A stretch of DNA of 64,000 nucleotides from Halocaridina rubra (Eukaryota > Arthropoda > Malacostraca > Decapoda > Atyidae), in the NCBI GenBank assembly GCA_037179515.1, contig JAXCGZ010005701.1:131001-195000 (forward strand). The letters run 5' to 3'. Positions 29,212-44,858 of the stretch are shown here, piece after piece. How positions within the stretch are numbered: position 1 is the first letter of the stretch; every line of letters starts with the position of its first letter. Made by a program: the position numbers and the translations under genes. The notes below the pieces were generated by a model. It made no database searches and had not been told where the DNA came from. It saw only the letters and a list, made by a program, of their open reading frames with translations.

Positions 29212-29883
29212 GTACAGTAAAAGTAAGCAATACCTACAGTTCTGTTGTAGTGTAATATTCTTATGTTTATAAGTGTGTTTTATAATTTTACAATGAGAAC
29301 TTATTTTGTGGTAGTGTAATATTTTAATGTTTATGAGTGTGTTCTATAATTTTACAATGAGAACTTACTTTGTTGTAGTGTAATATATTTTATGTTTATA
29401 AGAGTATTTTATAATCTTACAATGAGAACTTAAAATACAATACGTACAGTTTATTTTTCTATAGATTATGTATTGATTGTTCTTTTGCCTCTCCAGACTC
29501 ACCTGACCCAATCTCCTCAGCACCTGCCATTACCAGCTTTCTCCTGATAAGCAAAGTCTCTCCCACCCTATGCAAGCACAGCACATGAGTACAGTGAAAG
29601 TAAGCAATCTACAGTTTTGCTATGTTTATAAGTACAGATATTTTAAATCATATAAGTGTTGTTTTATTATACTGTACAGTATCTGTACAGTATTATGTTT
29701 ATTTCAAAGATTAGGATTAGTATTAAGATGAGCTTTAGTATTTTTCTAAGATTCATTAGAAACATAAACTTTGTCTATTTTTTAGATGAATTATTTTTTA
29801 CATAGGTTGGAGGACCTAGGTTCGTCCGACTTACGTTGATTTTTTCCGTCAGGAACGGAACCCTTGCATTATATGAGGACTCC

Positions 29884-32493
<2,610 letters not shown>

Positions 32494-32495
32494 TA

Positions 32496-33910
<1,415 letters not shown>

Positions 33911-33918
33911 TATTATTT

Positions 33919-34902
33919 TAGAAGAGAGGATTATTGGAATACGGCTTTTTATATGAATAGAATGACAGATCGCACAAAGACAGTAGTAATGAACCTCATA
34001 TTTACCAGGTGTAGCCTCTTAATATTGAAGGGACGAATTTTAAAATATAAACCATTTTTGTTTTTAGCGTAGTCTCGGAGTCTTTAACACTGTCACACAT
34101 TTTAGCTCCTGATGAAATTTTGTTTCTTTTCTAATGCATTATAGGACTTTTCATGCGTTTCTTTATTGTCTTTTGTTTTATTGAGATGCATTAAAGGCTA
34201 ATATTTTGTAAACTTTATATTTATTGGTCCTTTTCAGCCAATCATGAACATTCTTGCTTCATATTTCTTTCTACTCATATTGGTATAATGGCCGCTCCGA
34301 TTCATCTGTGTACCGGTTGTAGTTACGATTATTTTTCCATAATTGCTAAATTCCATGGTAAATTCTACGGTAAACACGGCCAAGCAATCACATTTTTTCT
34401 TAAGCACGGCAGTTTACCAAAATCTTTGAACAGCTCTAAGAGTAATTTCAAATTATTATTCAGATTAAGGTAGCTGTACAATTTAATTGTATATTGATTA
34501 TGTTCCCCTAAAGTGGGTCTGGGGGGCTATGCCCCCAATTAGGTAAAATATAACCCTAAGGGGGTACAAGGTCGAATCCCCCAGTTAGGCCAGATTCGTT
34601 CCTTTAGGATATGTTAGGTTGGTTAGGATAGGATAGGTTACGACACACCCAAAATTTTTGTTGTTGACAATTTTATTTGTTGAATAAAGGCTTTTTGCTT
34701 CATTTCAACCGTTTTTGCTTTCTCCCCATCCAAAACCCCGATTCCCAATGCTTCCCCCTATAATTGTTAGGGTAAGGGGGGGCATAGAAAGTCTGCATCG
34801 AGTATTTGGCACCAGAAGTGGAGTTCAGATTTGTTTATCTCACTACAAAATCTATCAGAAAAATGCAGTTTTATTATTGAAAGAGAATAATCCCCTCTTC
34901 TA
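33919..34902. mobile_element. Unclassified TIR element with GC-rich hairpins
   Basis: The ends TAGAAGAGAGGATTATT and (complement) TAGAAGAGGGGATTATT match at 16 of 17 bases, and the element lies between two (TA)n runs. Inside is a distinctive GC-rich stretch (34510-34590) with the hairpin GGGGGCTATGCCCCC and a second imperfect one (ctaaggggg ... cccccagttag), followed by TTAGG-like repeats (34605-34640) and another poly-C region near 34745. No coding sequence was recognised, and the superfamily could not be assigned. Confidence 0.5.
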
Positions 34903-34910
34903 GCAATTTG

Positions 34911-35929
<1,019 letters not shown>

Positions 35930-37769
35930 CATATATAATAGTTTGGTTATATGTCTACTATTGATATTGCACCTGATGAAGTTAGGTTCATTGAAATTTG
36001 GTGGTTCTTTTGTTATCAGAAGTGATTTGTGCTCTTTGTTTGTTGGAAAAGCAAGTCTCTCGCCATCCTCCTCCACTAGAAACTCGAGAACATGTACTAG
36101 TGAATGCTACTGTGCATTCCAACTTTTTTTTTTTCTTTAGGCATTCATGTTGGTAAATTATTACTTTCACACCCCGAGTTAGGTAAAAAATCTTGTGAAT
36201 TCTAATATATTCTGTTTGGTTTTGTTTTGTTAGTTCTTTCCCTGTTAAGGACATATATACATATGAAATGGCTCTAAGCCCTCTTGTCAGAAGATGGTGG
36301 TGAGTCAACGCATACATTAATTCACCAGAGGCCAATTCGCCCCAATCATTCTTTTTAGCTCCATTGGGGTAAAGAGCTACTACAATTCTCCACCCCCCTA
36401 CCACAATGCTGGGATCATTTATAGGGTAAATAGGCATAGATCTTTTGCCATGAGGTCAGTCAAGAAATTCATTGATAAGTGAAATTGTTATTGTTTAGCT
36501 GTTTTAGATAGTTTTACTATATATTAGTATCTCAGGGGTGACAGAATAAATATTTACTCTTTTTTTGGTATTATCAGTAGTGTAGGATCTAAAAATTGGT
36601 AGGAAACAAAGCCCAGCATCCCACTGTTTGAGACCAGTATTAGCTCAATCTTTCTCTCACCAACATTATCCAACATTAATATTTTGGCACCATAATCATA
36701 ATTTAGTAGGACCTCTTAACTCCAACAGCATCGTCCTACTGCTCTTTAGCGTCGTTGACATTAGTTGATTAGGTTAGGTTAGACCCTTGTCAAGTTAATT
36801 GATAAATCTTCCAGTGGTAGGGCTAATATGTATCACAAGATCTTTAAATACTCACAGCCAAGCAGCAAGATTTTTTCGCATTTCCAACATAATCATGAAT
36901 ATGGCCGATAAAAAATTGTCTATTTTTTGAGCTTGATGGTCATTCTATTAATTTATTTCAAGAATTAACAACCTTCTAGTTTAGTATAGTAGCAGTTTTT
37001 GGCATGGCATATAAGATTATTGTAAAGTTTCATTGGGCACAGTACCAGAGACCCATAGTATTACTACTATTCGCAAGACTTAGGGAAAAATTTTAAGCAA
37101 CTATGTTAGAGACAAATAATATTCCCTTCCTCGTTAAATCACTGACAACTTCACCTGCTGTATTTAATCTTACATTATCTTCTCATTTACAGTGTACATT
37201 CCCAGTAATAAATAAGTTTGACCAGTGAAGTTAAGGCTAGAAAATTCCTATCTTTTGAACATTTATTCCTCTCCTAATGCCTTGATATATTGACTTAGAT
37301 TAGTTCCCTATTTAAGTCAGAACATCGTGTGCTTGTGAAGTTAAAAGAGTTTTGTATTTTAATGTTTCTCTACAAGCTATGCTTGTTGCTTGGCTAATAA
37401 TAATAGTAATAATTCTCTCTGATGTTTTGTATATGGAAAGTGGATAATTTTAAATAATTCACCATAGCATTCAATTACAGAATGACTAAATGCGTCAGCT
37501 GTTTTCGAATACAGTACTTTAGTGCTAGCTACATGATCTAAGTTCTAGTAACTTAAGCACTCAACAATGAGAGTAGTTTGAAGCAAACTATATATAGAGT
37601 GACTGTCTTGAGAATATTATTAAGTTCATCTTTGCGTTTAGAACCGAAGCAAGCTTTTGGGTAAAGTAAAAAAAATGTGTTCCCTTTATTCACACTTTTG
37701 AGTGTGAATAAAAATATGTTATATGATCTACTTTGTGTAGTCAGATTTTTGGTTATAAGTATGATGCTA
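35930..37769. other. Unassigned sequence upstream of the zinc-finger exon
   Basis: About 1.8 kb with no repeat family or protein domain that I recognise and only scattered short frames. A minus-strand frame (35988-36437) was examined and is not convincing. It could be intron sequence of the gene whose exon starts at 37790. Confidence 0.4.
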
Positions 37770-37789
37770 TTTTCCTTCTTTTTTTTCAG
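37770..37789 (+). promoter_or_regulatory. Predicted 3' splice acceptor of the zinc-finger gene
   Basis: A pyrimidine tract (ttttccttcttttttttcag) ends in AG at 37788-37789. The sequence downstream has in-frame stops up to the ATG at 38006, so the exon would begin with 5' untranslated sequence. Confidence 0.5.
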
Positions 37790-38005
37790 ATTATCCAAGG
37801 GAGCATTACATGTGTCACAGTGTGGTTCTAGTAATGAACTGATGTTACTATAATATAAGCAATAAGTAAATAGACTGTACTATAATTTTGTCACAGCAAA
37901 GATTAAAGAACTCCATGCAGTACATGCCATTCTCAAAAAGGAAAAGCACGCTGTATCTGTATTTAATATTGTTTCTTGGAACTCATCATTATATTAAGAT
38001 TGGAA

Positions 38006-39484
38006 ATGTCCAGTAAGAAGAAATTTTTTGTGTGTAATGACAGTAATGCTGCATTTTCTGAAATGGGAACATTTAAAAGACAAAGACCTCGTGATGTTTG
38101 TGAAAAATTTTTATCACAAAATGGGAACGTGATACAACGTTTTTCAATTCCTAATGGGGAAAAGCCTCACATTTGTAGTACTTGCAATAAAACATTCTCT
38201 AGGAAAGAAAATTTGAAAAGGCATGCTTCAATGCACAGTGGAGAAAAACCCTTTGTGTGTCCTATTTGTAACAAAGCATTTTCTCAAAAGGGCAGCTTAA
38301 AACTGCACTCCTTATGCCACACAGGAGAAAAACCATACATGTGTGTAACATGCAATAAATCATTTTCCCGGAAAATGGAACTGAAATGCCATACTGTAAT
38401 TCATAGTGAAGAAAAACCTCATATGTGTGATGTTTGCAATAAGTCATTTGCTCAGAAGGGACAGTTAAATAATCATACTCTAATGCACACTGGAGAGAGA
38501 CCTTATGTATGTGATGTTTGTAGCAAATCATTCACTCAGAAAGGGATTTTGAAAAGACATTTGTTAATTCACAGTGGAGAAAGACACATGTGTAATATAT
38601 GCAATAAATCATTTGCCCGAGAATGTGATCTGAAATACCACTCTTTAGATCATAGTGGTCATAAACCTTATGTATGTCCTATTTGTAGTAAATCCTTTGT
38701 GCTGAAAGGAAAGTTGAATACACATTCCTTAATACATTCACTAGAAAAGCCTTATTCTTGTACGGTCTGCAATAAATCGTTCGCTCAAAAATGGTACTTG
38801 AAACGACATTCCCTTACACACACTGGCGAAAAACCTTATTCGTGCATTGTTTGTGAGAAATTGTTTTCTCGTGAAGAGGATATGAAAAGACATTCTTTAA
38901 TTCATAATGGAGAAACGCCTCATGTGTGTAATATTTGTACAAAATCCTTTTCTCAGCAAGGACATTTGAAAAAACATGCTTTGGTGCATAGTGGAGAAAA
39001 GCCACATACATGCAAGGTGTGTAAAAAGTCATTTAAGTATAAAGATTCGTTAAAGAGGCATATTGTTGTACATACACTTGATGGAGATTCAGATGCAAAT
39101 AATTTCTTGCTTAAGAGAGACACTAGATATGAAACTTGCAACGTAATTAATAATGGACGTGATGTAAATTTTGGAAATGTTATGTACAGTGATTCTAAGA
39201 AGAAGGTAGATATTGCCCAGCTTGGATGTGGAGCACCAAAGGCCACAGATACAAGAAACGCATCTAACGATGTGGTAAAAGAAGAACATGATATAAATTG
39301 TGAAAATACAATTTGTCGTAGCGTACATGCAATTGGCAAAGGTTTGTTAAAAGGTGACACACTACTGGGCATTTCATTGGACAAGGACAGACTTAAATTT
39401 GCAGCCACTGAACATGTAAAGAGAGAACAGAATTCAATTTACAAAGATATCATTTTCTGTGATGAAATGAGAGATGATGCATAA
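38006..39484 (+). CDS. C2H2 zinc-finger protein, 11 fingers
   Basis: This 492-residue reading frame starts at the first in-frame ATG (MSSKKKFFVC) after several upstream stops. Residues about 55-363 form eleven consecutive C2H2 fingers of the CX2C-X12-HX3H type, from HICSTCNKTFSRKENLKRH to HTCKVCKKSFKYKDSLKRH, joined mostly by TGEKP or SGEKP linkers. A degenerate finger-like stretch (VCEKFLSQNGNVIQRF) precedes them. The linker before finger six (HSGERHMC) is one residue short. The C-terminal ~125 residues have no domain I know, with two ψKxE-type motifs (VKEE, VKRE). The whole protein sits in one exon, as in many arthropod finger genes. It probably binds DNA in the nucleus; targets unknown. 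There is no ZAD, KRAB or BTB domain in this exon; one could lie in an upstream exon only if the start differed. This is the only intact host-like gene in the window. Confidence 0.9.
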   Translation: MSSKKKFFVCNDSNAAFSEMGTFKRQRPRDVCEKFLSQNGNVIQRFSIPNGEKPHICSTCNKTFSRKENLKRHASMHSGEKPFVCPICNKAFSQKGSLKLHSLCHTGEKPYMCVTCNKSFSRKMELKCHTVIHSEEKPHMCDVCNKSFAQKGQLNNHTLMHTGERPYVCDVCSKSFTQKGILKRHLLIHSGERHMCNICNKSFARECDLKYHSLDHSGHKPYVCPICSKSFVLKGKLNTHSLIHSLEKPYSCTVCNKSFAQKWYLKRHSLTHTGEKPYSCIVCEKLFSREEDMKRHSLIHNGETPHVCNICTKSFSQQGHLKKHALVHSGEKPHTCKVCKKSFKYKDSLKRHIVVHTLDGDSDANNFLLKRDTRYETCNVINNGRDVNFGNVMYSDSKKKVDIAQLGCGAPKATDTRNASNDVVKEEHDINCENTICRSVHAIGKGLLKGDTLLGISLDKDRLKFAATEHVKREQNSIYKDIIFCDEMRDDA

Positions 39485-39577
39485 TCCAGGGAACTTTTTT
39501 TTATTGAAAGTACTGTGGCCCTTTAAGAATATGCATTTCTGTTTATTTATCTTTTATATCTTCAGTTTAAATAGTTA

Positions 39578-39583
39578 AATAAA
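39578..39583 (+). terminator. Polyadenylation signal AATAAA
   Basis: A canonical AATAAA lies 94 bases after the zinc-finger stop codon, just before a (TA)n run. It is a plausible 3' end signal for that gene. Confidence 0.55.
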
Positions 39584-39592
39584 TTAATATAC

Positions 39593-39795
<203 letters not shown>

Positions 39796-39799
39796 TTTA

Positions 39800-40103
39800 G
39801 AAAAGGTGTAACAAGTGGCCATATCTGTGAGTATAACATAAATTCGAAAAGATAAGAAATGTGCTCTGTACTCGGATATTAAAGAATACATAGGATCAAT
39901 TACAGTTTATCATGCATTGCCTAATTAGTTTTCTGATATTTATAGTATTATAGTATGTTACATTACATAATTACCAAGTAACATTGTTTACTCTTTTTCC
40001 TTTAATATAAGAACAAGTTTGATGTAATGAGTTTTATCTTAATGTTCACTTATTCAATGGATAATTATAAAGTCAGACATTTTTACATATGGCAAATAAT
40101 GTA
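39800..40103. other. Unassigned spacer
   Basis: AT-rich sequence with no recognised repeat, gene or signal. Confidence 0.5.
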
Positions 40104-40446
40104 CAGTGTTCCCTCGTTTATAGCGGGGGTTCGGTTTTGGGACCGGTGGTGATAGATGAAAAACCGCGAAGTAGGAACACCATATATAATTTTTTATTTT
40201 ATTTTTTTTTTTTTTTTTGATGATTGTGACACCAGGACGGGCCAAAAAATAATAAAATAAAACTGCCTTTATCGGGCCTTGGCACAAAGAATACATAAAG
40301 TAAAGAGAAACATAGATGGAGAGTGTAATGACCTGCTAGATGTGAAGGGATTATAATAGATGTGTAATGAATATCCAATTCTCTGCTGGGTTTTGATGTA
40401 CCTCTGCGTTTCTTTCATGATGTCTTTTCCAAAAATTCTCCTTAGA

Positions 40447-40447
<1 letters not shown>

Positions 40448-40513
<66 letters not shown>
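40448..40513. repeat. (ATT)n microsatellite in left foldback arm
   Basis: About 22 ATT units. The matching inverted tract in the right arm is (AAT)n at 42229-42267. Confidence 0.9.
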
Positions 40514-40795
40514 GGCAACAATGATTTTCCTTTGATGATGATTGTGGAGATAATTATGATTATTATTTTTATTATTATTATTATTATTATTATATATACA
40601 TAGGTATTTTACATTTATTTTTACCTTTACTGTATAAACCCTCCCTGCACTGTTAACAAACCACCCTTTACTTTATTAATAACATAGTGCAAGAGTAAAT
40701 TTATATGAACGTGATATTATAAAGATTGAAAAGAGCATTAAGAACAAACAGCAAACAACCTTTCGATATAATATCGTCAGGTAAATAGCGTGTAG

Positions 40796-40970
40796 TCTCC
40801 ATGGCAAAATGGTAGTGTCCGCGACTCTGAGGCGGCAGGTCGAGGGTTGGCGCCCCGCCACAGACTGAGGTCAGTAAGGTAACGATTACATCTGCCAAAA
40901 CAAGTCCTTCGCAAGAAGGCAACCGTCCTAGCCCTTAGTAGAAAAGGGAGTTCGTGATGTAAACAGAATC
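40796..40970 (+). mobile_element. tRNA-derived SINE with 13-bp target-site duplication
   Basis: The 175-bp insert is flanked by AAATAGCGTGTAG at 40783-40795 and again at 40971-40983. Its head is tRNA-like: TCTCCATGGCAAAATGGTAG (A-box region), an arm with loop CTCTGAG (CTG in the anticodon position, as in tRNA-Gln) and GGTTGGCGCCCC as a decayed B-box. The tail contains ccgtcctagcccttagtaga and gggagttcgtgatgtaaa. A tail copy is found inverted at 61920-61980. RNA polymerase III transcription and LINE-driven insertion are known for such elements; its partner LINE is not identified. Confidence 0.85.
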
Positions 40971-41180
40971 AAATAGCGTGTAGAGAATATATATATTTCA
41001 TTTAAGTTTCCCATGTACAGTACGATATACATTTTCTTTGAACGAATTGTATACGTTTTCTTTTTCTCTCAGCAGACACTATTTACGTTAAGATTTCGTG
41101 CAGATAGATAGAATAATATTTAGAACCAAGGAATATTAATAATACTATAATCTTGAAAATTAGATAAACTCCAAACAAAG

Positions 41181-41183
<3 letters not shown>

Positions 41184-41264
<81 letters not shown>
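41184..41264. repeat. (AG)n microsatellite
   Basis: About 80 bases of AG inside the foldback element. A second AG run lies at 41428-41467. Confidence 0.95.
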
Positions 41265-41267
<3 letters not shown>

Positions 41268-41422
41268 TCTAATAATAAACTTCCCTCTGTTTTAAATTCA
41301 TTCTCCTTCATTTCCTGATGGAATTTTAAAAGGATTCATCCATTTGCCATCAAAGTAGAGAAGAAGAAATCAAATGAGAAAAAGGAAATGAAAGAGGACG
41401 CAATAAATAGGGAAATACGTTG

Positions 41423-41470
<48 letters not shown>

Positions 41471-42226
41471 CTGTAGAACGGAACGGAAATCGGTTAAGCA
41501 GGACACACATGTACACATACACGCACAAACACACATACATACAAACATACCCACATACACCGTGTGGCGCCGATTGTCTACCCCCAGCTTGCTAACAAGC
41601 TCCATTTGATGTAATTTCGTATTATGTCAATAAATTTTTTGAATTGAATGTTGTACATAAGTAGATCTCTCTTGTCTTGAATATATTTCAATACAGTTTA
41701 TTTCTACGTACATTATGTAAGTGTTGTTTTGCATGATAGTTTTGTTTATTGTAGTTTAAGAGTATGTATGTAGATTTACAGACATTGTATGTATGCTTAT
41801 TCAATTATATTAAATTTACACATATGAATACTTATTCATTTACATTATGTATAAGTATTCTTATGCATAGTGTATGTATAGCTCCCAAGTTGCGAGCAAA
41901 ATATGCTTTGGTAGGCTTTCTGCCAATCAGTCTTTTACCGCGTCAGGATAACGTTGATTATTTTGAGTAAACAGAGAGTTCTTTGCAATTATAAATGTCC
42001 ACTGGTCATTACATGATTTTTTTTGTGCCAAATGAGCAATATATTTAATGTAAATTACCTATAATAAATATGAGAAAGAGGAAATGAAAGATGACGACGA
42101 TAAATGGGGAAAGACGTTGACAGAAAGAGAGAGAGAGAGAGAGAGAGAGACATCTTTAATTAACTCTTGTTCATTCGACCAAAGCTACATTATTTATTGT
42201 AAAAATAATGGTTTAATGACAATTTC

Positions 42227-42267
<41 letters not shown>

Positions 42268-42662
42268 CTCCACAATCATCATCAAAGGAAAATTATTGTT
42301 GCCAGTAATAATAATAATAATGATAATAATAATAATAATATTAATAAGATCTAAGGAGAATTTTTGGAATAGACATCATGAAAGTAATGCAGAGGTATAT
42401 TAAAAGCAAGCAGAGAATTGGATATTAATTACACATCTTTTATAATCCCTTCACATCTGACAGGTCATTACACTCTCCATCTCTGTTTCTCTTTACTTTA
42501 TGTATTCTTTGTGCCTAGGCCTGATAAAGGCTGTTTTATTTTATTATTTTTTGGCCCGTCCTGGTGTCATAAGCGTTTTATTTATTTATTTTTTTTCTAA
42601 GCCAAAAATCCGAGATGCATTAATTTGCGATAGGTGAACTGCGATATAGCAAGGGAACACTG

Positions 42663-43079
42663 TATCTGTTATTTTACAGCAAAAAAAGTGAAAATATAAA
42701 ATCATCCCCTCAAAGCAATACTGTATTCTCACATCTCACAGTTGAGATAGATGTAAGGAAAACCTAAGAAACAACTACCAACAAAAACTTTTTGTAATTT
42801 AAAGACCAAAGTCCAGATAAGTTCTGTAATAGTTTATTAGACTGTTCTGAAATTCATTGAGATTCTGAATACCAACAACATCAAGAAATTAGTGCATATA
42901 ATGACAAAAAACTTCATGTCTTGCTTAAATATTTGTTCTCCAACTGTCACACAAGCAATACTTCGTTTCTCTTCTCCACCAATGAATGAAATGTCAAATT
43001 GAAATCAGATAAAACAAAAACTTAAACCAAAATCATAAGGAATTAATTAAGCGCAATATAAACTATCCAAAAATCATGC
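42663..43079. other. Unassigned spacer
   Basis: AT-rich sequence after the foldback terminus. No gene or known repeat recognised. Confidence 0.45.
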
Positions 43080-44858
43080 TAAAACTTTCATTAAACAGGC
43101 TAAGGGAAATAATCAGAGAAGCAATTGGATGTTTAGAAAATATGTTGTACCATGTAAAATGAGATCTGCTCTTAAGTTAAATGTAAATGATCCATTAGAG
43201 TTATATAAAAAATCTAACAAGCTTTTTCAAACCTTAGGGAAAGAGGTTCACGAAAGCATGGCTGAAATATTTAACAATCAAGGTGTTCTATTTATGGTTC
43301 ACCCTGTAGATATTTTTTCAGTGGTAATTATTATAAAAGGCTTAGAAAATGAACACTTTTGTGGAACAAATGGATAGTCTACTAACTTCTTGAAAAATTC
43401 ATGACCTGTACTAGCTTACTGCATTACTATGATTATCAACACCTCCATTTTCATAGGGGTATTCCCAGAAGAATGGAAATACGGAATTGTTTGCCCAGTA
43501 TTTCAACGGGAAGACAATTAGGATCCAATTGTTTACAGATCAATTACCCTACTCCCGATTTTATCTAAAGTTTTAGAGAAAACTGTAGTATACCAGTGGT
43601 ATGAATACTTGTCAAGAAGTCCTCTGTATTCAAAATCCCAGCACGGCTTCAGGAAGAGTCTGTCTATGCAGACTGCCTTAACACAAGTCACTGACACAAA
43701 AAAAACATAGAAAGGAATAACCTATCACTGCTTGTCCTATGTGACCTCTTCAAAGCTTCTGACAGTTTCTTTCGTCTGATTTTCATAAGCAAAATTAAAT
43801 GTGTAAATATAGATGACTTTTGGTGTAATAGCAATCTAAGTAATTGCATGCAGTCAGTAAAAATAGATGTATCATCCAAGCTCTCTGTTTAATTTGATGT
43901 CTCTCAGGGTTCCGTGCTCGGTCCCATACTTTTCAGTATACACCTTGTTCGCTTTTTCCACGTTTTTTTTATCCGGGAAATTGTAATAACACCCCTAAAA
44001 TATAATAGTAAAAAATACGAAATTTACGAATAATGCCTATGCAAAAAAATTCTAAAAAAAAAATTTCATATTAGTAAATAATCGACCGCCTTGGAGGCAC
44101 TTCTCCACCATCCTCCTCCTCTTCTACCATTTAGTGCAATCAGATATTATGAAGATAATGGAAAAAAGCATTAAGAACAAATGGCAAGCAAATTTTCTAT
44201 ATAATATCGTCATGGAAATAGCGTGCGAGGGTGCATTAGCTGATATGGAAGTGGCAAAATGTTTGTGGATAGAGGTTCGTTTTCCCGCATCCTCCTCCTC
44301 TTCTGCTACTTAATGCGATGGAATATTATGAAGAAAATTGAAAAAAGCATTAAAAGAACAAACAGCAAACAAAGTTTCGACATAATATCGTCAGGGAAAT
44401 AGAGTGCTATGCCCATTATCATTGTTTCTTATGGAAAATAACTCGTTAAATTTCACAAAAATTAATATATGCGGCACTTCTGAGAACCTATCTCCGCGTT
44501 ATTCTAAGATCTAGGTGTATTTATAAGTGATTATTAACTATTGCTCAGAATGCCATGCTTTTCCAGTTTACAGATGATGCACAATATCTTCTTCAAATAT
44601 TTAGAACATCTTGACCTTCTTATATTAAAAATGGAATCCACAATTGATAGAGTCATGCAATAGTTATTGAGAAATGGATTACGAGTAAACTCACATATAA
44701 CTCAAGTCATATATACTGGATCAAGAGCTTATTTAGGTCGCATACTCAAAGACCTAGAAATTAATGTAGGACCTTTCCATGTTACACTTCCTTCTATTAG
44801 AATTTGGTGCAAATTCTTGACAGACATTCATAATTTGAATATCATCTCGAATATATAC
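43080..44858 (+). pseudogene. LINE reverse transcriptase remnant split by family 2
   Basis: Readable pieces run in RT order: FRKYVVPCKMRSALKLNVND (43132), a GVFPEEWKYGIVCPVFQ-like stretch (43455), ITLLPILSKVLEKTVVYQWY (43540), KSQHGFRKSLSMQTALTQVT (43637) and QGSVLGPILFSI (43910). After the insertion at 43941-44517 come QFTDDAQYLLQ, a decayed FADDTQ active site (44565), and NGLRVNSHITQVIYTGSRAY (44670). Stops and frame changes are frequent. The order and wording fit a Jockey/CR1-superfamily LINE; the clade is uncertain. Confidence 0.7.
43941..44517 (+). mobile_element. Family 2 element inserted in LINE remnant
   Basis: A 577-bp element with left end CACCTTGTTCGC and right end CTAGGTG, flanked by TA at 43939-43940 and 44518-44519. 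RT homology stops at its left end (GPILFSI) and continues beyond its right end. Internally it has the gatattatgaaga/aaagcattaag... unit twice, as at 17.3-17.7 kb, and lacks the captured LINE fragment. Confidence 0.75.

Larger units (their letters stand above)
27987..29882 (+). mobile_element. Deletion derivative of a TIGD1-like transposon
   Basis: The left end GAGTCCTCATGTAAAGTCG and the complement of the right end (GAGTCCTCATATAATGC) form a TIR. Near the centre are the first 70 or so codons of a transposase (28981) related to the one at 46846, after which the catalytic region is missing. The block 28105-28415 is a dispersed repeat seen again, interrupted, at 49575-54210. A short segment (tatgcaagcacagcacatga) occurs twice (29190 and 29570), flanking probable old duplications. 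Confidence 0.65.
40104..42662. mobile_element. Foldback element with long inverted arms
   Basis: The left end CAGTGTTCCCTCGTTTATAG and the complement of the right end (CAGTGTTCCCTTGCTATATC) are flanked by TA. Arms of several hundred bases (about 40210-40560 and 42230-42590) are inverted copies, both with tgacaccaggacgggcc, aaaggctgttttatt/aaaactgcctttatc, gatggagagtgtaatgacct and an (ATT)/(AAT) tract. The centre holds a Tigger 3' fragment (40620-40700), a SINE (40796-40970), two (AG)n runs and unidentified DNA. It has no transposase of its own. Confidence 0.7.

Noticed and set aside
35988..36437. 149-codon minus-strand frame upstream of the zinc-finger gene
   Set aside because: It includes a lysine run from a T stretch, has no recognisable domain, and lies partly in sequence that looks non-coding.
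37553..37798. 81-codon minus-strand frame over the splice acceptor of the zinc-finger gene
   Set aside because: Lysine-rich start comes from the pyrimidine tract. No motif, and it conflicts with the better-supported acceptor.
40796..40870. tRNA-Gln gene
   Set aside because: The B-box is degraded (GGTTGGCGCCC) and the unit extends into a SINE tail with flanking target-site duplications.
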